This document shows positions 47,451 to 60,906 of a stretch of 64,000 nt of DNA, piece by piece. Source of the DNA: Drosophila miranda (taxonomy: Eukaryota > Arthropoda > Insecta > Diptera > Drosophilidae). The number at the start of each line of letters is the position of its first letter. Position 1 is the first letter of the stretch. The position numbers and the translations under genes are program-made. The notes under the pieces were generated by a model, which had not been told where the DNA came from, made no database searches, and saw nothing but the letters and a program-made list of their open reading frames with translations. The stretch is from the NCBI RefSeq assembly GCF_003369915.1, contig NC_046677.1:5952001-6016000 (forward strand), written 5' to 3'.

Positions 47451-48430
47451 GGGCTAGAGCATTGTGATATTCAACGCAATTCCATGTGGTTAGATAGGTA
47501 CCCAAATATCTTGATTATAATTTTCCGTTAGGAACTTACACAGATATTTCTGTACCTACAGGAATTGTTTATAGCTTCAAGGACGCAATCAGAATCTGGT
47601 TACCAAAAACTTTGGTCCGCTGCGGCGTTATCTCGAAACATTCCCACTTGAAGATACAGTATTTTCAGCTGATGATATTGCAATACGTCCAGAGCTTGAG
47701 CATTGTGAAAGTCAACGCAATTCCATGTGGTTAGGTAGGTACCCAAATATCTTGATTATAAATTTCCTATAGGAACTTATACAGATATTTCTGTACCTAC
47801 AGGAATTGTCTATGGCTTTAAGGGAATTATTCCCAAGGAGGATGAAGAACGCCATCAGTAACGGGTTACCAAAAACTTTGACCCACTGCGGCGTTATCGC
47901 GAAACATTCCCACTCGAAGATACAGTATTTTCAGCTGATGATATTGCAATACGTCCAGAGCTTGAGCATTGTGAAAGTCAACGCAATTCCATGTGGTTAG
48001 GTAGGTACCCAAATATCTTGATTATAAATTTCCTATAGGAACTTATACAGATATTTCTGTACCTACAGGAATTGTCTATGGCTTTAAGGGAATTATTCCA
48101 AAGGAGGATGAAGAACGCCATCAGTAACGGGCTACCAAAAACTTTGACCCACTGCGGCGTTATCGCGAAACATTCCCACTCGAAGATCCAGTATCTACAA
48201 CTGATGATATTACAATACTTCCAGAGCTTGAGCATTGCGATAGTCAACGAGATTTCATGTGATTAGGTAGGTACCCAAATATCTTGATTACAAATTTCCG
48301 TTAGGAACTTACACAGATATATTTGTACCTACAGGAATTGTACCTACAGGCCCTATATCCAAGGAAGATGAAGAACGCCATCAGAAATTGGTTGCCGAAA
48401 ACGAGGAATCACAACGTTTCTGTGCAAAAT
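47440..48430 (+). repeat. Tandem chimeric repeat built from GABA-B-R1 exons 11-12-13
   Basis: Four units, located by ATTG(T/C)GA(A/T)A at 47461, 47702, 47968 and 48234 (spacing 241, 266 and 266 bases). Each contains the end of exon 11 ([15 protein letters not shown]), intron 11 with GTAGGTACCC and CCTACAG sites, and the first ten codons of exon 12. These are fused to an exon 13 piece (KEDEERHQ) and then back to exon 11 at TTTGACCCACTGCGGCG. The last unit runs into a readable exon 13 fragment (SKEDEERHQKLVAENEE) at 48356-48412. TAA after ERHQ interrupts the middle units. Confidence 0.85.
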
Positions 48431-48784
48431 GTAGAAAATATGGTAAAAGGTATATGATCTTGGAGATGGGATAGACGATGATACCTCTCAAAGAATTATC
48501 ATTTCAATTACATATTCATTTTTGCAGGAAATACTCTTATTTTAATTGAAATTCCTTGTTGCACTCCACTCGTGCCGTGCATTTTTAATGAGAGATTCAA
48601 CAACCTTTCAGCATATTTGCATAAAATATTCATTTGAATTATTAATATTGGAAACGTGTTGGTGGGGCGATTAACATCAATTGGATTAAGTACATAAATC
48701 ATTGAATATAAAAAGGTTTAAGATACAATTTACAAAATTTTAAGATATAAAAATAGTAATATTTTGCAGCCCTCTTTCAAATTG

Positions 48785-49075
48785 AAATCAGTCAACCTAT
48801 TGGGCATGGACGGACGCTTCGTTAGCCCCGAAGAATACCCAAAGGTAAGATCACTTAACTGAAGAATTAAGCATTCTTTAACTCATATTTTTCCCTTACT
48901 TTTTGTAGATTTTTCATTAGTGAAAGTCAATGCAAATCCATGTGGTTAGGTGGGTACCTAAATATCTTAATTATAGTTTTCCGTTAGGAACTTACAAAGG
49001 TATTTTTGTACCGACAGGCCTTTTCTATGGCGCTAAAAGCATTATTCTGGTGTTTGGCCTACATCTATACATCTA
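48785..49075 (+). pseudogene. Second decayed GABA-B-R1 fragment (exons 9, 11, 12)
   Basis: [16 protein letters not shown] of exon 9 is intact at 48798-48845, followed by a GTAAGA donor. A short remnant of exon 11 (AGTGAAAGTCAATGC...TGTGGTTAG), intron 11 and exon 12 (GGCCTTTTCTATGGCGCTAAAAGC...CTGGTGTTTGGCCTA) follow before similarity ends. Exon 10 is missing. Confidence 0.8.
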
Positions 49076-49656
49076 TAACCCTTTTGCATATTTGAATTGG
49101 AATTTCAATTGGATTAACTAAATAAATCATTGAATATACGCAAATATTTATAATTACAATTATGAAAATTTAACTCTGATATGAGCTCATATTTATTACA
49201 TTTAAAAATAAAAAAAATATTATATCCATATATATAAATTGATTTATTCTGAAACCCACTTTCAAATTAAAATTCAAAACTCTGAAGCCATCAACGCCAC
49301 ATTAGTCTCCCCCTCGATCTTATTGGTTCACTGCAAATTTTATTATATTCCAGATGGGCACTCAGACATCATCCCAAAGGTTATTTTTAAAATATTACCA
49401 ATTGAGTGCGTGTGCGTATCGCATCTTTTTCCTTCCGCGTGTGTTACTAATTTTAATCATCCACAAAACTCAGCAGAGAAAACAGACAGACAGATCTCCC
49501 ACAGCTCTTCGGTATAACTGATTATAACAGTCATTCCGATTATAGCAGCTCACCTGAGCTGAGCTTTAAGCTTGGGCGATCGGTCTCCCAGAGTATATTA
49601 CGCTCGTCTTCAAGCACAGATCTTGCACTCAGCGCCCAAAGCTCGTATCGAACGGT

Positions 49657-49664
49657 TATAAAAG
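49657..49664 (+). promoter_or_regulatory. TATA box of yellow-c
   Basis: TATAAAAG lies 63 bases before the yellow-c ATG, in a GC-richer context (ACGGTTATAAAAGCGGAG). Position fits a transcription start near 49688. Confidence 0.6.
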
Positions 49665-49719
49665 CGGAGATCGAACCGAATAAAGTACTTCCGAACAAAT
49701 TCAAGAAAACAAAAACAGT

Positions 49720-51785
49720 ATGTATTCCATAAGATTGGTGAGCCTAGGGCTAGTCTTGTGCCTGATAAGCTGCTGGAGCTGGAGTGCATTGGCCAAGCTC
49801 GAAGAGAAATTCTCGTGGAAGCAACTGGCCTTCGACTGGCCCAGCCCAGAGGCGGAGGCGGAGGCCAAAGCAAATGGACACTACATCGAGGAGAATAACC
49901 TGCCGCTGGGCGTGGAGCGTTGGCAAAACAGAATCTTTGTCACTGTGCCAAGGTAAATTACCAAATAGATACATATATTTTTATAGTAATCAACAGACCA
50001 AAACCCAACTTGCGATTACCTCTTCCATTACCTTACCATTTTTGGTTGTTTTGTTGGTAATTAAATGTCAAGCTAGACTTGCAAAATCACTGACTGGCTC
50101 CATAAACCGGTTTCCCAGTTGACTAGGGTAACTTTAAACGTTTATTTTCCTTTGTCTATTTTGCATTTTAAATTGTAGTTTCTAAATGTAAATGCTCATT
50201 GGAAATTGTGTTATAATTAATAAGAGAAAACATTCAAATGGTAAAGTAAACACTTGGTCGGATTTAATTAGAACCTTTTCACAGAAAAGGTCAAAACGAT
50301 CACAGCGTGACGTCAGCACTAGTGGGGTTTACCCTCGACTCAATAGATATTCGATCCCAAAAGACAAACAAATTTTGGATTATTTTTTGGGAGCTCTGAC
50401 TAATCAAAATAAGAAACTTAATTATCAGGGAATTATCAGTGGGATGACACACATAAAATAAATTTCCAGCTCAATTCTGAAATGGTATATGCATATATAA
50501 TCAACTCCCAAACAATCTCTGATCTCCCAAGGGTCTCTATAATAGATTAACAACCTTCTCTTAGAGATACTTCAGTTTAGTAACTTATTCTAGATCTCTG
50601 TCTTTAATATATGAAATCTCAAATATCTATCCCTTCCCCAGATGGAAGGCCGGTGTTGCTGCCACCCTCAACTACATTGATCTCACATCAACGGAGAAGT
50701 CACCAAAACTGCATCCCTATCCCAGCTGGGAGGCGAACAAATTGCCCATCGATGTCCAACCTCAAGAGCAAAAGACACCCTCGGGTGGACGGCTAGATGC
50801 TGACAAGGCTCAGGATGCTGGCATACAGTTGAAGGACAACTCCACCATCATTTCCACATTCCGCATTCAGGTCGATGTTTGCGATCGTCTGTGGGTGTTG
50901 GATACGGGTCTGGCTGATATTCTGGGCAGTCCCAAAAAGATTACACCGAATACCATCCTGATATTTGATCTTAAGACTGATACATTGCTGCGTCGTTTCA
51001 CCATTCCGGCTGATCAGTCCAAGGAGGATTCGTTCTTTGCAAATATCGTGAGTAAATAATGAAGAAATATTGACTTACTTATACTAAGGAGTATGTTCCA
51101 TTAACAGGTTGTGGATGCTGATCGTTCAGAGTGCCAAGATGCCTTTGCCTATGTCCCCGACTTGGGTGCCTATGGTGTGATTGTGTACTCCCTCCGGAAC
51201 GACAAGTCCTATCGCGTCAAGCACAACTTCTTTCACTTTGATCCGCTGCAGGGCGATTTCAATGTGGGTGGCGTTAACTTCCAGTGGACGGATGGAGTCT
51301 TTGGCCTGGCCGTGGGTCCCATGAATCCGGATCACTCCAAGGATATCTACTTCCATGCTCTGGCCAGTACCAAGGAGTTCAAGGTGTCCAACCGAGTGCT
51401 GCAAAACGAGTCGCATGTGACCGGTGGCGATTCCTACTATGACTTCAAGTATGTGGGAGATCGCGGCATGAATGGTCAGTCCACCGCCGAAGTCTTTGAT
51501 CCGGAAACCGGTGTCATCTTCTACACGCAAGTAAACAAGGATGCCATCGCCTGCTGGAACATCAAGCGTCCCTACACGCCCGACACTCAGGGCCTCATTG
51601 ATTCCGATTCTCACACCTTGGTCTTCCCCAACGACTTGAAGATTGATAATGAGGGCACCATCTGGGTTCTGTCCGACAAGATGCCAACGTATTTGTACAA
51701 GGAGCTGGATCCCTCGGCCGTCAACTACCGCATATTGATGGGCAACAACCGCGATCTCATCAAGGGTACACCGTGCGAAATGTAA
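49720..51785 (+). CDS. yellow-c: Yellow-c, yellow/MRJP-family secreted protein
   Basis: Exons 49720-49952, 50642-51047 and 51108-51785 give 438 aa. Introns are GTAAAT...CCCCAG and GTGAGT...AACAG. A signal peptide (LVSLGLVLCLISCWSWSALA) precedes the major royal jelly protein domain, a six-bladed propeller. Family signatures visible: KLEEKFSWKQLAFDWPS, GVERWQNRIFVTVPRWKAGVAATL, YPSWEANKLP, FRIQVDVCDRLWVLDTG, SECQDAFAYVPD, GGDSYYDFKYVGDRG, VFPNDLKIDNEGTIWVLSD and RILMGNNRDLIKGTPCEM. Yellow proteins act in cuticle pigmentation and other secreted roles; the specific role of yellow-c is not established to my knowledge. AATAAA at 51879-51884. It converges with CIAPIN1 at 140 bases. Confidence 0.95.
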
Positions 51786-51924
51786 GCAGCAGCCGTTTCG
51801 GGCACTTGTTGTGTGATTTGTGTCGCGGCGCATATTTGTATTTACATATGACATTATTTTCGGTTAGTAAGTCAGCTTAATAAACTATTCCCAATGTGAT
51901 TAATTGCGTGCATGGGTTCTTAAG

Positions 51925-52809
51925 TTAAATGTCAGACTTCAGCAGATTGTCGGCCAGTTGCACCTTCTCTCCCGGCTTGAAGGCGGGCATGCCCAGGTAG
52001 GGGCAGGTAGAACAACGAAAGGCGTCGCCCAAATAGCACTGGAAATACAAAGATCAAAATAATTATGAATACGATAGGAAATCCGGGGATTAACATACAT
52101 TTCCGCAGCTGGATTTGGCGTTTTCAGAGGCCGTTGCGGTTTGTTTCTCGCTCTCCAGCTCTTCGGCCAGGCCGCAGGAGCAGTTCCTGCAGGCCTTGCG
52201 CTTGCCTGTGGTGCTGCACACTTTCAGACCAGCCGGGTCTGGCTTCTGTTTGTCCTCCTCATCCAGCAGGTCTTCCTCGTCGATCAGCTCCTCATCATCG
52301 CCGCTGATTTTCCACACATTCAGAGCGCTGGCGTTCTTCTTGGCAAACGACAGCCTGGCCGAGGAACCAGTCTCGTAGCCGGGCTTCTCTGCTGTCAGTG
52401 TATCTGTACCCTCGCTGCAGTTAATGAACCCAGACAGTTTGATTTCCTGCAGCAAGCTGCTGGCGGGCCCAATGAAGGAAAACAAATGGAGTTTTCCACT
52501 GGGCTTCAGCATGTGCAGCAGCTTTACGTAATTGTCGGTGAGCTGGGCGCACTCAATGACAATCAGGTCGAAGCTGGAGTTGGCGTAGGAGGCTGAAATT
52601 CGATGCAGGTCGCTAATGAATATGCTGACTCACAGGCAAGACTCACACGGAGCACCAATCACACGCAACTTACAAAACGAAAGGCGATGCACATTTTCCA
52701 CAGCCACCTCGCCCCCGGTGGCTGTTTTCAGCTGTTCCACACGCTTGTCCAGATCGGCGCTATCAGTCCATATGTATAGAGATTTTTGCAGACCCTTAAA
52801 TTGCTCCAT
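51925..52809 (-). CDS. CIAPIN1: Anamorsin/Dre2 homologue (cytosolic Fe-S assembly)
   Basis: An electron carrier with the Ndor1/Tah18 diflavin reductase in cytosolic iron-sulfur protein assembly. Minus-strand exons 52809-52674, 52592-52099 and 52038-51925 encode 247 aa. An SAM-methyltransferase-like N-terminal domain ([38 protein letters not shown]) is followed by a linker. The C-terminal CIAPIN1 region has both Fe-S motifs: [16 protein letters not shown] with the upstream Cys of VCSTTGKRK, and the twin CX2C motif [30 protein letters not shown]. It ends LLKSDI. M at 52809 is chosen over an in-frame ATG at 52848, because MEQFKGLQ is the conserved family start. It matches l(2)35Bg by position. 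Confidence 0.95.
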
Positions 52810-52874
52810 TATCACTGTTTCTAGAATGTTTTTTAAGTTTTTTAGCACCGCTGTTTGATTTCACAAGTATTAGA

Positions 52875-52942
52875 GATGGCCGAATGAACAAAAGTGACAT
52901 CGATTGTAGCTACCGATAGTGTAAGAAGGGATATTCACTGCA
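52875..52942. promoter_or_regulatory. CIAPIN1 promoter block, duplicated at 53488
   Basis: A GTGACATCGATTGTAGC...CCGATAGTGTAAGAAG block with ATCGAT at 52899-52904 lies 66-133 bases before the CIAPIN1 ATG. A close copy lies at about 53488-53558. Confidence 0.55.
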
Positions 52943-54120
52943 ATATATAGTAAATGTGTTCACGCATTATCACATTCTGCACGTAGTATAGGTTTTACGG
53001 TTGGTAGAGTATTAGGAAACTTTTTGAAGAAGCTTGTCCAACAATATAGAATATACGAATATAATTTCATACATGACTTCGCCTTGGATTATTTGTTCAT
53101 TAGGGTATTCAAGGTGCGACGTGCAACTTGAATCAAACATAAATGAAACTTTTTCATCCCGAACTAGACAGCAAATCCAAAAAAAAAGATAAATTCCAAC
53201 AACCGGATCGAATATCGACTGGATAGAAGAGCTGCGCGCCTAAGTTTGAATGTGAATGATTGACAAGGATATATATATACGCAGTCCATTTGAGCGAAAG
53301 TTAAAAACCTTCGTATGGAATTTTCTATACCCTATGTTCTTTAATTTAACTTTAAAATGAAATTTATATACCATTATATACCGATACACCCTAAATATAC
53401 AATAAATTTCAACTCAATTTCCACGTCACAATATATATAAAAGTTGATAATATACCGTACACCGTACCGGCACCGCCGCCTCTGTTCGATGGTAGAAAGA
53501 ATAAAAGTGATATCGATTGTAGCTACCGATGGTATAAGAAGTGATGTTCACTGCAGTGATATTTTCACTCACGAGATGGATCACGAGCTGTGGAATTTAA
53601 ACATTCAACACAAATATTGACAGGCTAGGCAAATTGTACAACCACTAGACCGCAATTAAAGACACTAATAAATATTCAATGAAAGTTGTGTACCACGTTT
53701 GCCAAAACCAAATGCCATTTTTCATTCTTAACCTACAGCCCTTATTTTGAAGCCAAGCACGTATTGCACTTTCCCACGGACACCATTAAATATTAATGGG
53801 TCAGAAGGGTCAAAGGGTAGCTTGATTTTTGAATATCAAATGAGGGCGCGAGAATCGATACATTTTATGAGTGCTGGTAAACGGGTGGAATAGTTGGTAG
53901 TTCAGTAAACTGCTGCTGAAAGTAGCTATATTTAAATTTCTAGCTAAGGAGCTTCGTCTTATTCAGCGCCCTATACTTAATAATTAGATTTGTATTAAAA
54001 TATTCAGAAGTGACAGTATATCGCCACAAACAACATTTAGCTATAAAATAGCTGGCTCGCCATATCCCTCTTTGTACAATCCTAGTGTTGTTAAGAGGTG
54101 AAGATATCGCCGGTAGGTGT
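52943..54120. other. CIAPIN1-Su(H) intergenic spacer
   Basis: AT-rich DNA holding the duplicated promoter block. No open frame of interest. Confidence 0.5.
53488..53558. repeat. Second copy of the CIAPIN1 promoter block
   Basis: TGATATCGATTGTAGCTACC...GGTATAAGAAGTGATGTTCACTGCA repeats the block at 52875-52942 in the same orientation, about 613 bases away, with scattered substitutions. Confidence 0.75.
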
Positions 54121-54149
54121 CAACTATCGTAAATAACAAACCATCGAAG

Positions 54150-54157
54150 TATCGATA
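54150..54157 (+). promoter_or_regulatory. DRE in the Su(H) promoter region
   Basis: A perfect palindromic TATCGATA, preceded by ACTATCG (54124) and CCATCGA (54141), lies about 420 bases before the Su(H) start codon. Confidence 0.5.
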
Positions 54158-54579
54158 CAACATCCTCTCATAGTCGCTTTTTTTAGTTGTAGCTATTATA
54201 AATATAACTCAAGCGCTAGTTGCAGCGTTAAACAGAAGCCAGCCGCTACAACCGCTAGTCGCTAGTCAAGTGCTTTTCAAAATACAAATATGTGATTACG
54301 GCGTCTAGTACAAAAATTAAATCTCCATCGTCGAAACCGAGCTCCGAGTCCGCGACCAAGAGGAAGAGAGAGAGAGAGAGTGCGTGAGAGAAACGACAGC
54401 TGCTGGCCGTGTGTGTTGGTGCAGGATAACAAATACAAAACATATAACAACAAATAGTACACAAAAAGTGCCAAAGTTTTTAACAAATTTGCCAAAAAAA
54501 AAATCAAAAGAAAAGAACCAACCAAAAGCCAGCAAACCATTCAATTTCATAGAATTCAATGCAGAAGACATGTGCATAA

Positions 54580-57369
<2,790 letters not shown>

Positions 57370-58160
57370 GTGCAGGACTTTTGCATCCTACATTTATGCG
57401 TGCTAAGTTATTTATAGTTTTCATTAGAGTCCTTAGTTTGTAGATTGGCAATTTTTCTAATCCTAATTTTTCACTTCTCATGGCGCGAACAAACAATGCC
57501 TCCTCCCTAGAGACACCAACCTATCCTAGAATCATCCTATATTTAGTGCTAGTACGGAACCAATAGATGTGTAAATGCGATACATAAAACACTTTGTATA
57601 TAACTCGAAAGAGCCCACACTGACACGACGACACACATTATATATTTGTATAAAATATATACACTTGTAATTCTAGTTAAATATACAATTTTGTATAAGC
57701 ATATAGAAGATTTTTTTGGCAGCGGTTGAAATATTTTTGAAAACTTGTATTCTTGTGAATTTCCAAAGAAATGGCTCAAACGGGAAGACCCCAGCTAACA
57801 GAAAATACATATAGTAATTCTTAAAAAAAAAAAAAACAAACACATTCCATTATCCCCCAGAAAAACGATTTATTTTCTGTATATATAAATTTGGTGTTGG
57901 CCATATCTTTTGGAAATTCTCAACGATCAAAGAACCGCTCTATAATATTTTGTAACATATAAAAGACAAAAAAGGCGATTTGTTTGTAAGCTCAAACAAT
58001 AATAATAAAAAAAAACAAGAACGGGAAACCGAAATTATGACAAAAGAAAAAGTAAAGCATGTCGTCAGTTTATATATGATTTAGCATGATTCAACATTAT
58101 TCTAGTCCACCAATTTTCATTGGAAGGTCTGTCTTGAGGGGTTGGGGTGGAAGGAAATTG
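57370..58160. other. Su(H) 3' UTR and flank
   Basis: AT-rich with several poly(A)-like words; no canonical single end chosen. A-rich run at 57822-57838. Confidence 0.45.
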
Positions 58161-58161
58161 C

Positions 58162-59135
58162 TGTGGGAATATGGCCAGATATCGTGTGAATATTTTTAAA
58201 CAAAACAAGTGCACCTCTTCCCACGATGGCCCCTTCGCTTCCCCCTTCTTACGGTCCCACTTTAATTACAGTTTGGTCTGGAAATGCTGAATGCCAAGTC
58301 AAGAAACTTGTGTGCGTCTGTGTATATATAACACTACGAGTATTGTTTCCGTTTTTTGGCCAACGTTAAGGAGCAGAATTTTCTCACAGCCCAAAAGGCA
58401 ATGTCTAACACGACTGTGCCGCTGTGAGAACTTTTACTGCCTTTTGTTGAATATTTATGCATCTGGTGTGGCTGTTGTTGTTGCCTTTTACAGATTTACA
58501 AATTAAGATTCGCAGTTTTGAATTAATTATCGCTTACTTCCGCTTGGGATAGACGGTTAGAGAGGCAGTAAAACTAATCTCCCAACTTGGGAGACAAAAT
58601 TTCTTATCGGAGAGGCTCATGCACAGGCAGAGGCAGAGTCAGCCAAGCAGGTCAACCCCTAAGAGCGCTGCACTTCTTCGATGGGAAAACGAAAGACTCA
58701 AACAACAAACTCGCTCGTTGCGTGATGTGGATGATGATGGAAAAACCACCACCAAAATGTCTCAAGTTTTGTAATTGGAACTGCAACTTCTTAAGGTCGC
58801 GCGTCGTCTTATAAGAAGCTGAATATGAAATTAGTTTGGAATTTTTAATGAACATTTCCATGGTGCCTCCCCTTCTCCGAGTACAACTATCTGTCTGGTT
58901 GGACAGTTGGGTGCCTTGATTGCGGTCGGTCGGTATCCCAGCGAGAAAGGGGGAAGAAAACAATTTCTAAAAGTTCTCAGGACTGCTCTGCTGCTTAAAA
59001 AAAAAACGTAGTTAATTATCTTGAAGAAATCTAAGTCTACCCCGTCTCGAGTGGCCCCCGCCAGCCGTTGACTGCTGCCGTTTTTCACACGCTGTGGAAA
59101 AATGGAAATTCTCCGCAAAATACAATGCGTGGGAA
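58162..59135. promoter_or_regulatory. Cluster of Su(H)-type binding motifs, candidate autoregulatory enhancer
   Basis: Six matches to YGTGDGAA: TGTGGGAA 58162-58169, CGTGTGAA 58183-58190, TTCCCACG (reverse) 58218-58225, TTCTCACA (reverse) 58381-58388, TGTGAGAA 58433-58440 and CGTGGGAA 59128-59135. D. melanogaster Su(H) has an autoregulatory socket-cell enhancer 3' of the gene, rich in such sites. Position and motif density make this the likely equivalent. Confidence 0.6.
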
Positions 59136-59739
59136 ATCGGTTGCGTGGGAGCCCAGCCAAGAAAATTCAGGGGAAGCTATACATCCAAGTACATGCAAGT
59201 CCTACTATATAGACCTACAAATATACGAGTACTTGTATATATACTGCTAATTGCTGGGTTGCCCGTTTTTGGTTTTTATATGGGAAATACGATTCCTAGG
59301 TCAAGACGGCTTGGACCGATCGATTGGAATTGACATTGAGAAAAAGGGAAGGCGGCATGGATTAGTCTGCGGTGGCTCTCTATATTGTGTAATTTAACCG
59401 TGCGACTTTTTACATATTTTCTTTTGATTAATATTGATTTTGGTTTAAATTGCGCTTTAGATGTTGCAATATTTAATTGTTGAATCAATATTATAGATAG
59501 CCTGATAGTACAATTGAGATTGTAACAATTTACATTGATTAAAGTCCTTTCTATAGCTAATAGGTTCAAAAATTATCCAAAGTCAAACCGTTATATCTTT
59601 TTAACCAACTTGCCGATTTATATGAAATACATTTTTTTGTTTAGATTGATTCATTGTTAATATAACAAGAAATTTTGTGGTTTCCAGGACACGTTTTTAA
59701 AGGCTATTTATTAATTTTCTCAAAAACATTACAAACGAG

Positions 59740-59802
59740 GGGGAACGTTGTGAGTTTCAGATTCGACAATCTGGTAGATGTGGTCATTTTCTATGATTGT
59801 GC
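59740..59802 (-). mobile_element. Fragment of a DINE-1/SGM-like element
   Basis: The reverse complement reads AAAATGACCACATCTACCAG followed by ATTGTCGAATCTGAAAC. It matches the block at about 37388-37425 in the element in GABA-B-R1 intron 1, apart from a few bases. Confidence 0.6.
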
Positions 59803-59961
59803 TTTTATACTCAATACGATAATAGATTTGGGGCTTACAAAATTTTTAAAAATATTGATACTTTTTTATGGTTTAATTTGTTTAATTTTGTATTTGTTTA
59901 CTGTTTTTTTTTCAGAGGTGTGTGTCAGAGTGTTTTTTCGGTATATTGCGGCATATTTTTT

Positions 59962-60906
59962 CAAAATTTTGACTTTGAAAACTCGGAAAAACTCGAATTA
60001 AATTTATTCCTTAGAGGTTTGTATATTTTTGGTATAGGTACGTAAAATACGCGTCTTAAGGCATCGTTTGTAAAAATCTATGGATAAACGATTAAAATGA
60101 AGCCGTTTGACAAAACCTGAAAATGGAGCGGAAATGTGCTCGTGCATAGTGTTATTTATTATAATATAATAATGCCCTTGGCAGATTTGATCTATCTGAT
60201 TTACATCAGATATTTTACTTTAAAGTTAGCTCTCTCCTTTTTATAAACATTTTTCGCTAGACGAAAGACAGCTCCTGAAATACTGGGAAGATATTTTATC
60301 TATCTATCTATTCAGTGAATTTCCACTAAGTATACCATCGTTTAACGAAGTCAAAAACCTAATATTTCTAACTAAACAATTTGTAAAGATTGTTCTATAG
60401 AAATTTTCCCATAAAAATCTAATAATTTCCAAAATTTTTCCCTGCAGAACATAGCCGAAAGCTAAACATTACTTATTCAAAATTGAGTTCCAAAATGTAC
60501 ATCAATGTGTTCGATAATCCATGCCGCTGGAAGAACCTACGGATGTTGGCTCCACTGTCCGTCAAGACACAGAACGCATCCTGAGATCTGAAAATACTAC
60601 GTGGGGGGAACAGCAGTCTTTATCGGATTGTATTTTTCTTGTATAGGTATACTAGTAAAAAATTGTAGTATTTTTTATAAAAAATAAAATCGGTCGTATT
60701 TCGAGTAGCGGATTTTAACAGCAAAATGCGGCATTCAGAGATTTGGTCCAACGGCTGCACCTTAAACGTTTATGCATAGATTTTTAGAAACGATACCTTA
60801 AAAGACGCGAAATTAACATACCTATACCAGGAAAATACAAACCCCCAAGTAATAAATTTATTTCGAGTTTTGCCGAGTTTTCAAAATCTAGAAATATACC
60901 GCAATT
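59962..60906. mobile_element. Inverted-repeat element (arms 59962-60095 and 60762-60906)
   Basis: The left arm (TTTTGACTTTGAAAACTCGG...GGTATAGGTACGT...TATGGATAAACGATTAA) is the imperfect reverse complement of the right arm (TTAAACGTTTATGCATAGAT...CATACCTATACC...CCGAGTTTTCAAAATC). The spacer is about 665 bases. A foldback/MITE-type transposon remnant is the likely source. Ends and target-site duplication were not resolved. Confidence 0.65.
60495..60584 (+). other. 29-codon ORF inside the inverted-repeat element
   Basis: ATG at 60495 to TGA at 60582-60584. The peptide begins MYINVFDNPCRWKNLRML and has balanced, coding-like composition unlike the surrounding AT-rich DNA (a local GC island at about 60520-60585). 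Not recognised. It may be a captured exon fragment or a small gene. Confidence 0.25.

Noticed and set aside
51126-51854. 242-codon minus-strand ORF
   Set aside because: Antisense shadow of yellow-c exon 3.
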